In this document: piece by piece, positions 9,375 through 24,334 of the stretch
Numbering within the stretch: position 1 is the first letter of the stretch
Layout: every line of letters begins with the position of its first letter
Assembly: GCA_963930775.1 (NCBI GenBank)
Contig: OZ005691.1
Coordinates: 310,001 to 374,000, forward strand
DNA: 64,000 nt
Reading direction: 5' to 3'
DNA from: Cliona cf. orientalis
Taxonomy: Eukaryota > Porifera > Demospongiae > Clionaida > Clionaidae
Notes under the pieces: model-generated
Told to the model about the DNA's origin: nothing
What the model saw: the letters and a program-made list of their open reading frames with translations, nothing else
Database searches by the model: none
Translations under genes and position numbers: made by a program

Positions 9375-10691
9375 ATGGTCAGATGCTGGAAACAGCTGAA
9401 AAAGCTGTGGCCATTTATGGCTACTCTCTTTTCCCTCTCAGTTCTCACTTACCATCTCTTACTTCAAGAACAGACAGTTACTGATTTGGAGGAAGATGAT
9501 CGCATAAAATTGAAGCGAAATTTACTCCTGGCTGCCGAGATAGGTGGAATAGAGACAGATCCGTCATTTGCCAAGATCATTCAATCCGTGCCAGAAATCT
9601 CAGAAAGGCGTCTGTTTGAATCACTGCAACTCAAAAATCTCAAAATCTACGTCTACAAACTCCCTCCAATCTTCAACCAGGATCAAGTCAAGCTAAATGC
9701 TCTCAAACCGCCGAAAATCAGAGACCCAAATTGTACCGCAAATTTTTACAGCGCTGAGTACTCCCTGCATCACTTTCTCCTCACCAGCCGATATCGAACT
9801 CTTGACCCCTGGGAGGCCGATTTCTTCTACGTTCCCTCCTACAGCTGCTGTTTTCTGATCAACAACCATCCGAATAACTTGACAAAGACGGCCATTTTTC
9901 ACCACAAGCTCCTTCGACACATTCGCAACGACTACCCATACTTCAACCTGTCACAGGGGAGGGACCACATTTGGGCGTTCACTCAGGGATTTGGCCCCAG
10001 GCTATTCGGAGATTGGAAGCAGATAAATAACGGAATATTCCTAGTCCACAACGGACAGCATACGCTGGACGAGTTCACCCCGCACAAGGATCTCACGATC
10101 CCCCCAGATCTAACGGGATATAATTTTCCCTCGGTCTACGAGATTCCCCCCGCAGAGCGACCCCCTCGAAAGTGGCTCGGGCACTTCGGAGGAACGGTGC
10201 TTCCAATTAACCTCACTGATGAGAGGGGCTCTCACTACTCCAAAGGGGTACGACAGTACATCAAGGAACACTTCACCAAGGATCCAACATTTCGGATAAC
10301 AGGTACGAGAGTGAAATCATACATCCACGACATGATGTCATCGAAATTTTGCCTCTGCCCCGAGGGCTGGCACGCGTGGAACCCTCGTCCCTACCAAGCA
10401 GTCCTCCTTGGTTGTATACCGGTCCTTCTTAGCAACGAGATCGAGCTAGCTTTCGAGGAGATGATCGACTACTCTAAATTCATGATTCGAATTCTACCCC
10501 GAGACGTATCAAAACTCAAGTCCATTCTGACGGCAGTTCCCGAGTACGAGGTTGAGGCTATGAGAAGGGAGATGGAAAGAATCTGGCAGCTGTTTAGCTA
10601 CGGTCGTGAGGGACTGGCTCCTCACATGATCATGAAGGCACTCGCCAGAAGGAAGACACCGCAACACATGCAACCATCGTACAGGAATTGA
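9375..10691 (+). CDS. Exostosin-family (GT47) glycosyltransferase, single-exon
   Basis: An intronless ORF of 438 residues with type II Golgi membrane topology: short basic N-terminus, one hydrophobic segment (about residues 13-30), a stem, then an exostosin domain from about residue 88. Domain signs are LKIYVYKLPPIF near the start, DFFYVPSY, and the nucleotide-sugar-binding region with SKFCLCPEGW, PRPYQAVLLGCIPVLLS and FEEMIDYSKF. It lacks the GT64 domain that follows GT47 in animal EXT1/EXT2 and is about 300 residues shorter than them. In length and motif spacing it resembles plant- and protist-type single-domain GT47 enzymes. Donor and acceptor sugars are unknown. The next gene, PRMT7, is convergent, 266 bases away. 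Confidence 0.88.
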   Translation: MVRCWKQLKKLWPFMATLFSLSVLTYHLLLQEQTVTDLEEDDRIKLKRNLLLAAEIGGIETDPSFAKIIQSVPEISERRLFESLQLKNLKIYVYKLPPIFNQDQVKLNALKPPKIRDPNCTANFYSAEYSLHHFLLTSRYRTLDPWEADFFYVPSYSCCFLINNHPNNLTKTAIFHHKLLRHIRNDYPYFNLSQGRDHIWAFTQGFGPRLFGDWKQINNGIFLVHNGQHTLDEFTPHKDLTIPPDLTGYNFPSVYEIPPAERPPRKWLGHFGGTVLPINLTDERGSHYSKGVRQYIKEHFTKDPTFRITGTRVKSYIHDMMSSKFCLCPEGWHAWNPRPYQAVLLGCIPVLLSNEIELAFEEMIDYSKFMIRILPRDVSKLKSILTAVPEYEVEAMRREMERIWQLFSYGREGLAPHMIMKALARRKTPQHMQPSYRN

Positions 10692-10957
10692 AGTTTAGGA
10701 TTGATAATAATATTATTAGGAGATAATTTTTAGGATGTGAAATCTTGATACAATAATGTGAAAATGATTATCATGTGACATTGTTCATTATGTCATGAAT
10801 GTGATTGAAGAAATTAGAAATGAGTGTATATACACAAGCCCTATAATTATTAGCAATGCTCTAATTAATAAGAGTTACAACAGCTACTTGACATTGTATG
10901 AGGATCACAACTCCTATAATGGAGTTAATAAATAACCAGCGAGTAAAACCCTGGTAA

Positions 10958-16792
<5,835 letters not shown>

Positions 16793-17013
16793 GGCGGCGG
16801 AGGAGGAGAGAGGGACGATCGAGCACCAGACCTATCAAGTCTTTATCCCGAAAGTTCGAACATGCACAGATATACTGTATGCACACGTGGTAAACTTTTA
16901 ATGAAACCGCACAAAATACCGGTAATCTCGCGCGAGGAGACATTGAACTTTGACCTCGAGCGCTAAGCCACACCCCTGGAAGGTGTGGCTTACGAGACTG
17001 CGCTATTAAAAGC
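16793..17013. promoter_or_regulatory. Bidirectional promoter interval, PRMT7 / BOLA3
   Basis: 221 bases lie between the divergent starts. The interval contains AGGTGTGGCTTA-type CACCC motifs, including an inverted pair at about 16967-16991 (AAGCCACACCCC and GGTGTGGCTT). Shared regulation is inferred from spacing. Confidence 0.45.
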
Positions 17014-17471
17014 ATGCTAGGGTCGATTGTTTGCAGGCTGTGCGGACGATTCAAACAGCACCAAGCGGTCCTACGGTCATCGCAATCCGTAGCTGCGTGG
17101 AGAAACGTCTATTTGGTGAGAGAATCGATTCAATTTCTCTAAAAAAAATGTCTACTTTCTGTGCAACTTCCAGGGAGGTCAGAGGGCATTTCACTGCAGG
17201 GGTGCCCTGCTAGCCACCAAAGGGGAGAAGGAGATCACTAAAATATTGACTGAAAAGCTTAGCCCATCCTACATTGAGGTCAGGGATATTTCAGGTACAC
17301 TAGACATGCTCAGCGATGATGTATTAAATAATAATATTATTATTGCATCATTTGTATATCTATCTTGGTTGCATATGTCTGATCAGGTGGGTGTGGCTCG
17401 ATGTATGAGATCTGGATCGATTCGGAGCAATTTAGTGGAAAGAGACTGATACAACAACACAGGATGGTTAA
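17014..17471 (+). CDS. BOLA3: BOLA3, mitochondrial BolA-family protein (3' end lost in gap)
   Basis: Exons 17014-17115, 17174-17294 and 17387-17471 are read in a consistent frame. The N-terminus (MLGSIVCRLCGRFKQHQAVL) is basic and hydrophobic, as expected for a mitochondrial presequence. The mature part has the BolA core: KGEKEITKILTEKLSPSYIE, then VRDISGGCGSMYEIWIDSEQ with the class-defining cysteine, then FSGKRLIQQHRMV. BOLA3 works with GLRX5 and NFU1 in passing Fe-S clusters to mitochondrial enzymes such as lipoate synthase; this is family knowledge. Only the last few residues should be missing. The gene converges with PM20D2-3 across the gap. Confidence 0.92.
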
Positions 17472-17671
17472 NNNNNNNNNNNNNNNNNNNNNNNNNNNNN
17501 NNNNNNNNNNNNNNNNNNNNNNNNNNNNNNNNNNNNNNNNNNNNNNNNNNNNNNNNNNNNNNNNNNNNNNNNNNNNNNNNNNNNNNNNNNNNNNNNNNNN
17601 NNNNNNNNNNNNNNNNNNNNNNNNNNNNNNNNNNNNNNNNNNNNNNNNNNNNNNNNNNNNNNNNNNNNNNN
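17472..17671. other. Assembly gap (200 N)
   Basis: Exactly 200 N. The round number suggests a nominal size. It truncates BOLA3 on the left and PM20D2-3 on the right, and removes at least two thirds of a PM20D2 gene (over 800 bases), so the true distance is larger than 200. Confidence 0.95.
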
Positions 17672-18023
17672 TGCTTGACTCCAGAGCTGCTTTCAGACCC
17701 AAACCAGCTGCCACTCCAGCCTCTGCTATCAGGTTGTGTCCACAGGCATGGCCAATCTCTGGCAGGGCATCGTATTCACATATCACACACACATTGGGCC
17801 TGCCAGAACCAAAGGTCGCCCTAAAGGCCGTCTCGATTCCAGTGTAGGAGCGCTCCACAGAGAATCCTTTCTTCTCCAAAAATTCAGTCAGCAGATCATG
17901 AGCTTTATGCTCTTTGTAGCACAGTTCTGGTGAGCTCCAGATCTTCTCACCAATTACCTTCAGTTCCTCTGTGGTCTCATCAATGGTTGATGAGGCTACC
18001 TTCTTCAATTCCTTGTCTGGCAT
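17672..18023 (-). CDS. PM20D2: PM20D2-like peptidase M20 dipeptidase, copy 3 (cut by gap)
   Basis: Only the N-terminal 117 residues remain, from MPDKELKKVAS to LKAALESS. They include the metal-site motif CEYDALPEIGHACGHN. Sequence is closest to copies 4-6 (EKIWSSPELCYKEHKAHDLL). An in-frame GTG ten codons upstream is not a likely start; the ATG at 18023 matches the starts of copies 4-6. The sequence left of the gap (17340-17471) belongs to BOLA3, so the rest of this gene is missing from the assembly. Whether the gene is intact in the animal cannot be known from here. Confidence 0.85.
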
Positions 18024-18078
18024 CTTTTCATGTGCTGTTCGAGACACACCCACTAACTACCGTATTCTCACGAGACTA

Positions 18079-18090
18079 TGCGCATGCGCA
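18079..18090. promoter_or_regulatory. NRF1-like palindrome upstream of PM20D2-3
   Basis: TGCGCATGCGCA lies 56 bases upstream of the ATG at 18023 and matches the NRF1/alpha-Pal consensus YGCGCAYGCGCR. Functional use is inferred. Confidence 0.45.
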
Positions 18091-18165
18091 TTCCGGCCCC
18101 GGCGACCATGTCATGTCCTGCTATAATAATTGTTCAGCAAAATAATTGTTCTCTACCTGACTATA

Positions 18166-19341
18166 CTATTGGGTTTGATCCTTAAATGTCTTTTTAATCT
18201 CATCCAGCAGTCCATCTGTTTTGAGCACATCGATGCAGGTGTGTGCCATGGCCTTTGCAGCCACCAAAGTCTCAGCATGTGCCTCTGGTGTGTTGGCCAC
18301 AGCAGTGAATTCCCTCGTGTGATTGACCTCTGACCCTGAGCCAATCTGATAGATGGGGTGTATGGATGGCACGGTATATGACACATTCCCCATGTCTGTA
18401 GATGCACGTATGTCGTAAATGTCGTCAAAGCTAGCTCCGAGAGCACCCCAGTTTTCACCAAACTTCTTGGCAAGCGTTGGGTTGTTAGCGATATCCCAAT
18501 ATGGGCGCATTTCTTCAATTATTTCCACACTGCAACCAGTACTCTTTGCAGCTGCCTCAAAGCAACAATCAACTTTATTTCTGAGCAAGGCCAAATCAGA
18601 TTTGCTTGGTGCTCGGATGTAGTATTCCATTGAAGTCTTCTCTGGGATGATGTTTGGCTTGGCTCCTCCATTCGTGATGACCCCATGAACCCTCCAAGCT
18701 GGCTTCATCTGTTGTCTGAGGACAGAGATGGAGGTGTAGGCCATCACGGCTGCATCCAGGGCATTCACTCCCTCCCAGGGAAAGGCAGCTGCGTGAGCCG
18801 CCTTGCCGGTGTAGGTGATTTTCAGTGAAGTTACACAATTCCAAATTGCTCTGACTGCAGAATGAGGTGTTGGGTGGACCATCATGGCTATGTCAACGTC
18901 TTCAAATGCTCCATTTTGGATAAGATATTCTTTTCCCCCTCCTCCCTCTTCAGCCGGAGTGCCCATGACAGTGAGTCTTCCTTTGGGAGCATTGCTCGAC
19001 TCCAGAGCTGCTTTCAGACCCAAACCAGCTGCCACTCCGGCCTCTGCTATCAGGTTGTGTCCACAGGCATGGCCGATCTCTGGCAGGGCATCGTATTCAC
19101 ATATCACACACACATTGGGCCTGCCAGAACCAAAGGTCGCCCTAAAGGCTGTCTCAATTCCAGTGTAGGAGCGCTCCACAGAGAATCCTTTCTTCTCCAA
19201 AAAGTCAGTCAGCAGATCGTGAGCTTTATGTTCTTTGTAGCACAGTTCTGGTGAGCTCCAGATCTTCTCACCAATTGTCTTCAGTTCCTCAGTGCTCTCA
19301 TCAATAGTTGACGAAGCCGCCTTCTTCAAATCGTTGTTCAT
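18166..19341 (-). CDS. PM20D2: PM20D2-like peptidase M20 dipeptidase, copy 4
   Basis: An intronless ORF of 391 residues from the ATG that aligns with neighbouring copies (MNNDLKKAASSTIDE). A further in-frame ATG at 19395 would add 18 residues not conserved in copies 5 and 6. All M20 motifs are present: HACGHN, PAEEGGGGK, MVHP, the KAAHAAAFPWEG strand, STDMGNVSY and NHTREF. The loop after MVHP (TPHSAVRAIWNCVTSLK) and the segment around EEMRPYWDIANNPTLAKK are copy-specific. The C-terminal block has LKTDGLLDEI where most copies have LTTDGLLEEI. It is in tandem, same strand, with copies 3, 5, 6 and 7. Confidence 0.92.
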   Translation of the reverse strand: MNNDLKKAASSTIDESTEELKTIGEKIWSSPELCYKEHKAHDLLTDFLEKKGFSVERSYTGIETAFRATFGSGRPNVCVICEYDALPEIGHACGHNLIAEAGVAAGLGLKAALESSNAPKGRLTVMGTPAEEGGGGKEYLIQNGAFEDVDIAMMVHPTPHSAVRAIWNCVTSLKITYTGKAAHAAAFPWEGVNALDAAVMAYTSISVLRQQMKPAWRVHGVITNGGAKPNIIPEKTSMEYYIRAPSKSDLALLRNKVDCCFEAAAKSTGCSVEIIEEMRPYWDIANNPTLAKKFGENWGALGASFDDIYDIRASTDMGNVSYTVPSIHPIYQIGSGSEVNHTREFTAVANTPEAHAETLVAAKAMAHTCIDVLKTDGLLDEIKKTFKDQTQ

Positions 19342-19773
19342 GATGCCTAAAATAATATTAATGCTAGTGGTAGCGACGTATATATTAATATTCATTGTCT
19401 TTATAAGTCACATGCTTTGATTTTATCATCTATAGCTCAATACCCATTGCAGTGCTATGCATGTGATGACCATGTTCAAGCATTGTTATTACTTGCCAAT
19501 AGTATATTATATCACTCTGATTGAGGTGTGTACACATCTTTGGCATTGTGAACATGCACGTCTAAAATTTTTTTAATGCTTGCTTGAGTGGAAATAATTA
19601 CTGTAGTCATGCAAGGGTCCACTATGGAATGTCCACCCATCCCCTAGTCACAAAGTTTGACTCAATCATCCTGCTAAGAATTTTATGGTGCAAAAATTTT
19701 TAATTTAATTTCTCACTATAGATATGACATAATATTGCATCATAATAACGGTACTATCGTAGCCATACAAGTT
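19342..19773. other. Intergenic spacer, PM20D2-4 / PM20D2-5
   Basis: No gene is seen. This spacer resembles 20956-21392 and 22578-22986. All three contain TGGAATGTCCACCCATCC-like (one copy TGTAATG) and TTTTATGGTGCAAAA-like blocks near the stop codon of the next gene. The duplicated unit was therefore gene plus spacer. Confidence 0.75.
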
Positions 19774-20955
19774 CTATTGTTCTTGAAGTCGAGCTTTGAA
19801 CACTTCAATAATCTCCTCCAGCAGTCCATCTGTTGTGAGCACATCGATGCAGGTGTGTGCCATGGCCTTTGCAGCCACCAAAGTCTCAGCATGTGCCTCT
19901 GGCGTGTTGGTCACGGCAGTGAATTCCCTCGTGTGATTGACCTCTGACCCTGAGCCAATCTGATAGCAGGGGTGTATGGAGGGCACGGTATATGACACAT
20001 TCCCCATGTCTGTAGACCCACCTAATTCGTAAATGTCGTCAAAGCTAGCTCCTAGAGCACCCCAGTTATCACCAAACTTCTTGGCAAGCGTTAAGTTGCT
20101 AGCTATATCCAAATGTGGGGCCATGTCTTCAAGTATTTCCACATCGCATCCGGTACTTTTAGCAGCTGCTTCAAAGCAACAATCTACTTTATTTCTGAGC
20201 AGAGCCAAATCGGATTTGTTTGGTGCTCGGATGTAGTATTCCATTGAAGTCTTCTCTGGGATGATGTTTGGCTTGGCTCCTCCATTTGTAATGATTCCAT
20301 GGACCCTCCAAGCTGGCTTCATCTGTTGTCTGAGGACAGAGATGGAGGTGTAGGCCATCACGGCTGCATCCAGAGCGTTCACTCCCTCCCAGGGAAAAGC
20401 AGCTGCATGAGCCGCCTTGCCAGTGTAGGTGACTTGTAGTGAAGAGATAGAAGTACAAATTAGTCTGATTGCAGAATGAGGAGCAGGGTGGACCATCATG
20501 GCTATATCGATATCTTCAAATGCACCATTGTTGATAAGCTTGATTTTCCCCCCTCCTCCCTCTTCAGCCGGAGTGCCCATGACAGTGAGTCTTCCTTTGG
20601 GAGCATTGCTCGACTCCAGAGCTGCTTTCAGACCCAAACCAGCTGCCACTCCAGCCTCTGCTATCAGGTTGTGTCCACAGGCATGGCCGATCTCTGGCAG
20701 GGCATCGTATTCACATATCACACACACATTGGGCCTGCCAGAACCAAAGGTCGCCCTAAAGGCTGTCTCGATTCCAGTGTAGGAGCGCTCCACAGAGAAT
20801 CCTTTCTTCTCCAAAAAGTCAGTCAGCAGATCGTGAGCTTTATGTTCTTTGTAGCACAGTTCTGGTGAGCTCCAGATCTTCTCACTAATTGTCTTCAATT
20901 CCTCTGTGTTCTCATCAATGGTTGACGAGGCTGCCTTCTTCAAATCGTTGTCCAT
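19774..20955 (-). CDS. PM20D2: PM20D2-like peptidase M20 dipeptidase, copy 5
   Basis: An intronless ORF of 393 residues starting at ATG 20955 (MDNDLKKAASS); an in-frame TTG three codons upstream is not a likely start. All catalytic motifs are intact. It is most similar to copy 6 across its whole length, including the otherwise variable segment (KSTGCDVEILEDMAPHLDIA) and the C-terminal EEIIEVFKARLQEQ, so copies 5 and 6 are the most recent full duplicates in the array. Confidence 0.93.
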   Translation of the reverse strand: MDNDLKKAASSTIDENTEELKTISEKIWSSPELCYKEHKAHDLLTDFLEKKGFSVERSYTGIETAFRATFGSGRPNVCVICEYDALPEIGHACGHNLIAEAGVAAGLGLKAALESSNAPKGRLTVMGTPAEEGGGGKIKLINNGAFEDIDIAMMVHPAPHSAIRLICTSISSLQVTYTGKAAHAAAFPWEGVNALDAAVMAYTSISVLRQQMKPAWRVHGIITNGGAKPNIIPEKTSMEYYIRAPNKSDLALLRNKVDCCFEAAAKSTGCDVEILEDMAPHLDIASNLTLAKKFGDNWGALGASFDDIYELGGSTDMGNVSYTVPSIHPCYQIGSGSEVNHTREFTAVTNTPEAHAETLVAAKAMAHTCIDVLTTDGLLEEIIEVFKARLQEQ

Positions 20956-21392
20956 GATGCCCAAATGCTAGTGCTAGCTACGTATAACTATAATTATTAT
21001 AATGTTCATTGTCTTTATAAGTCACATGGTTTAATTTTATCATCCAGCTCAGTATCCACTAACTGCAGTGCTATGCATATCACGACTTGTGATGATCATG
21101 TTCAAGCATTGTGCATAGTGTGCATATCCCTTGTCAGTATATTATAATTAGTGAACAAGGTGTGTACACACATCTTTGGCATTGCATATCCATAATCTTT
21201 TTTATGCTTGCTCAATCGCGAGTGGAATTAAATCTTGCAAAATTGCTAGGGCCCACACTATGGAATGTCCACCCATCCCTCAATTTTCCTGCTAAGAATT
21301 TTATGGTGCAAAAATTTTAATTTAATTTCTCCTATAGATATGACATAATATTATTGCATCATAATAACATTACTATTGTAGCTATACAAGTT
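20956..21392. other. Intergenic spacer, PM20D2-5 / PM20D2-6
   Basis: No gene is seen. It is alignable by eye with 19342-19773 and partly with 22578-22986 (same TGGAATGTCCACCCATCC block near 21260). AT-rich. Confidence 0.7.
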
Positions 21393-22577
21393 CTATTGTT
21401 CTTGAAGTCGAGCTTTGAACACTTCAATAATCTCCTCCAGCAGTCCATCTGTTGTGAGCACATCGATGCAGGTGTGTGCCATGGCCTTTGCAGCCACCAA
21501 AGTCTCAGCACGTGCCTCTGGTGTGTTGGCCACGGCAGTGAATTCCCTCGCATGGTTGACCTCTGATCCTGAACCAATCTGATAGCAGGGGTGTATGGAG
21601 GGCACAGTATATGACACATTTCCCATGTCTGTAGACCCACCTATGTCGTAAATGTCGTCAAAGCTAGCTCCTAGAGCACCCCAGTTATCACCAAACTTCT
21701 TGGCAAGTGTTGAGTTGTTAGCTATATCCAAATATGTGGCCGCCATATCTTCAAGTATTTCCACATCACATCCAGTACTCTTTGCAGCTGCCTCAAAGCA
21801 ACAATCTACTTTATTTCTGAGCAGGGCCAAATCGGATTTGTTTGGTGCTCGGATGTAGTATTCCATTGAAGCCTTCTCTGGGATGATGTTTGGCTTGGCT
21901 CCTCCGTTCGTGATGACCCCATGAACCCTCCAAGTCGGCTTCATCTGTTGTCTGAGGACAGAGATGGAGGTGTAGGCCATCACAGCTGCATCCAGGGCGT
22001 TCACTCCCTCCCAGGGAAAAGCAGCTGCATGAGCCGCCTTGCCGGTGTAGGTGACTTGTAGCGAAGAGATACAGGTACAAATTGGTTTAATTGCAGAACG
22101 AGGAGCAGGGTGGACCATCATGGCTATGTCGATATCTTCAAATGCTCCATTGTTGATAAGCTTGATCTTTCCTCCTCCTCCCTCTTCAGCAGGAGTGCCC
22201 ATGACAGTGAGTCTTCCTTTGGGTGCATTGCTCGATTCCAGAGCTGCTTTCAGACCCAAACCAGCTGCCACTCCAGCCTCTGCTATCAGGTTGTGTCCAC
22301 AGGCATGGCCGATCTCTGGCAGGGCATCGTATTCACATATCACACACACATTGGGCTTGCCAGAACCAAAGGTCGCCCTAAAGGCCGTCTCAATTCCAGT
22401 GTAGGAGCGCTCCACAGAGAATCCTTTCTTCTCCAAAAAGTCAGTCAGCAGATCATGTGCCTTATACTCTTTGTAGCACAGTTCTGGTGAGCTCCAGATC
22501 TTCTCACTAATTGCCTTCAGTTCCTCTGTGTTCTCATCAATGGTTGATGAGGCTACCTTCTTCAAATCGTTGTCCAT
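21393..22577 (-). CDS. PM20D2: PM20D2-like peptidase M20 dipeptidase, copy 6
   Basis: An intronless ORF of 394 residues from ATG 22577. Motifs are intact (HACGHN, PAEE, MVHPAP, STDMGNVSY). Three small differences from its sister copy 5 stand out: FGSGKPNVC (Lys for Arg), NHAREF for NHTREF, and PEARAETL for PEAHAETL. The metal-binding histidine of the H-x-REF motif is retained. Near full-length similarity to copy 5 indicates recent duplication. Confidence 0.93.
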   Translation of the reverse strand: MDNDLKKVASSTIDENTEELKAISEKIWSSPELCYKEYKAHDLLTDFLEKKGFSVERSYTGIETAFRATFGSGKPNVCVICEYDALPEIGHACGHNLIAEAGVAAGLGLKAALESSNAPKGRLTVMGTPAEEGGGGKIKLINNGAFEDIDIAMMVHPAPRSAIKPICTCISSLQVTYTGKAAHAAAFPWEGVNALDAAVMAYTSISVLRQQMKPTWRVHGVITNGGAKPNIIPEKASMEYYIRAPNKSDLALLRNKVDCCFEAAAKSTGCDVEILEDMAATYLDIANNSTLAKKFGDNWGALGASFDDIYDIGGSTDMGNVSYTVPSIHPCYQIGSGSEVNHAREFTAVANTPEARAETLVAAKAMAHTCIDVLTTDGLLEEIIEVFKARLQEQ

Positions 22578-22986
22578 GATGCCCAAATGCTAGTGCTAGT
22601 TATAATAATTATATATTCACTGTCTTTAATGTCAATGCTCTGGCTCAATGCCCACTGCTGGCATATCATGTGATCATCATCACATGATATGCATAGCACT
22701 GCAGTGGGTATTGATAGGTTGAGCACATGATCATGACTGTACTGTACATGTCATGCATAGTGTGACCGAGGTGTGATGCATCTTTAAATTGGCATAATAT
22801 TGTGAACATGCACATTTTCTAATGCGATCAAATTACTGCTCTCTCACAAAAGAGCTAGTGCCCACTATGTAATGTCCACCCATCCCCCCTAATTATCCTG
22901 CTAAAAATTTTTATGGTGCAAAATTTAAATTCTCCTATAGATATTATGATAATGTCATAATAATATTATTAAATTTTATAGAAGTT
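22578..22986. other. Intergenic spacer, PM20D2-6 / PM20D2-7
   Basis: No gene is seen. It contains a local inverted repeat around GCATATCATGTGATCATCAT / CACATGATATGC (about 22660-22692) and the shared TGTCCACCCATCCCC block near 22874. Confidence 0.65.
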
Positions 22987-24168
22987 CTACTGTTCTTGAA
23001 CTCGAGCTTTAAACACCTTAACAATCTCCTCTAGCAGTCCATCTGTTGTGAGAACATCGATGCAGGTGTGTGCCATGGCCTTTGCAGCCACCAAAGTCTC
23101 AGCATGTGCCTCTGGTGTGTTGGCCACAGCAGTGAATTCTCTCGTATGAAGGAACTCTGACCCCGATCCAACGGCAAACATGGGGTGCAAGGAGGGAACA
23201 GCATACGAAACATTCCCCATATCCGTAGATGCGCAAGTGTTTATGCAATCCTCGAATTTAGTACCAAGAGCACCCCAATTTTCACCAAAACGTTTCACCA
23301 AGATTGGATTATTGATTACATCATAGTAGGTGGGGCTAGGCTCCACGATTTCCACGCTGCAGTTGGTGGCCTTTGCAGCTGCTTGAAAGCACGATTCCAT
23401 TTTCTCTCGAAGTACGGCAAGCTCCGTCTTATTTGGTGCTCGAACGTAGTATTCGATGACGGCCTTCTCTGGGATGATATTTGGCTTGGCTCCTCCGTTT
23501 GTGATGACCCCATGAACCCTCCAAGTCGGCTTCATCTGTTGTCTGAGGACAGAGATGGAAGTGTAGGCCATCACGGCTGCATCCAGGGCGTTCACTCCCT
23601 CCCAGGGGAAGGCAGCTGCGTGAGCCGCTTTGCCAGTGTAGGTGACCTCCAGTTGTGTACGATCATTGAAAAGTGGATTAGTAGTGGAGTAGGGTGCCGG
23701 ATGAACCATCAGCGCTAAATCGACATCTTCGAAGGCACCATTCCTGATAAGATATTCTTTTCCCCCTCCTCCCTCTTCAGCCGGAGTGCCCATGATAGTG
23801 AGTCTTCCTTTTGGAGCATTGCTTGATTCCAGAGCTGCTTTCAGACCCAAACCAGCTGCCACTCCAGCCTCTGCTATCAGGTTGTGTCCACAGGCATGGC
23901 CGATCCCTGGCAGGGCATCGTATTCACATATCACACACACATTGGGCCTGCCAGAACCAAAGGTCGCCCTGAAGGCTGTCTCAATTCCAGTGTAGGAGCG
24001 CTCCACAGAGAATTCTTTCTTCTCCAAAAAGTCTGTCAGCAGATCATGAGCCTTGTGCTCCTTGAAGTTTAGTTCTGGACTACTCCATATTCCGTCACTA
24101 AGCTTTCCTAGCCCCTCTGCGTTTTTCTCGATGGCTGAAGAGCATAGCTTCTTCAGATCTGCAGCCAT
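22987..24168 (-). CDS. PM20D2: PM20D2-like peptidase M20 dipeptidase, copy 7
   Basis: An intronless ORF of 393 residues starting MAADLKKLCSSAIEKN. Motifs are intact, with ALPGIGHACGHN (Gly for Glu, as in human PM20D2). The variable segments are distinct: APYSTTNPLFNDRTQLE after MVHP, and SPTYYDVINNPILVKRFG later. The final NHTREF histidine occurs as LHTREF. The C-terminal tail EEIVKVFKARVQEQ is shared with copies 5 and 6, although the middle of the protein is not. This is a mosaic pattern that suggests gene conversion. Divergent from copy 8, with start codons 166 bases apart. Confidence 0.92.
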   Translation of the reverse strand: MAADLKKLCSSAIEKNAEGLGKLSDGIWSSPELNFKEHKAHDLLTDFLEKKEFSVERSYTGIETAFRATFGSGRPNVCVICEYDALPGIGHACGHNLIAEAGVAAGLGLKAALESSNAPKGRLTIMGTPAEEGGGGKEYLIRNGAFEDVDLALMVHPAPYSTTNPLFNDRTQLEVTYTGKAAHAAAFPWEGVNALDAAVMAYTSISVLRQQMKPTWRVHGVITNGGAKPNIIPEKAVIEYYVRAPNKTELAVLREKMESCFQAAAKATNCSVEIVEPSPTYYDVINNPILVKRFGENWGALGTKFEDCINTCASTDMGNVSYAVPSLHPMFAVGSGSEFLHTREFTAVANTPEAHAETLVAAKAMAHTCIDVLTTDGLLEEIVKVFKARVQEQ

Positions 24169-24334
24169 TTTTGCTAGCTGTACAGCGCTATAGCGCTAAT
24201 GAATGACAAGCCACGCCCATAATACTTGCCCACGGCCACGGCATCGGTTAATTAACCGGCCGGCACCTTCCTAGTATGCGCGTGCGCACCTCGTCCCCGG
24301 CCATGCAGATCCCCACCCATCTGGACCATAGACT
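24169..24334. promoter_or_regulatory. Bidirectional promoter interval, PM20D2-7 / PM20D2-8
   Basis: It holds ATGCGCGTGCGCA at 24276-24288 (NRF1-like), an AGCGCTATAGCGCT palindrome near 24185-24198 and a CCACGCCC box. Shared use by both genes is inferred from the 166-base spacing. Confidence 0.5.

Noticed and set aside
18862-19254. Long open frames antisense to the PM20D2 genes (for example 130 codons here and 253 codons at 24767-25528)
   Set aside because: They are shadows of the M20 reading frames, repeated at the same place in every copy because the sense DNA is nearly identical; they contain no recognisable domain.
19341-19395. Upstream ATG of PM20D2-4 as the true start
   Set aside because: The extra 18 residues are absent from sister copies 5 and 6, whose coding similarity starts at the downstream ATG; still possible but less likely.
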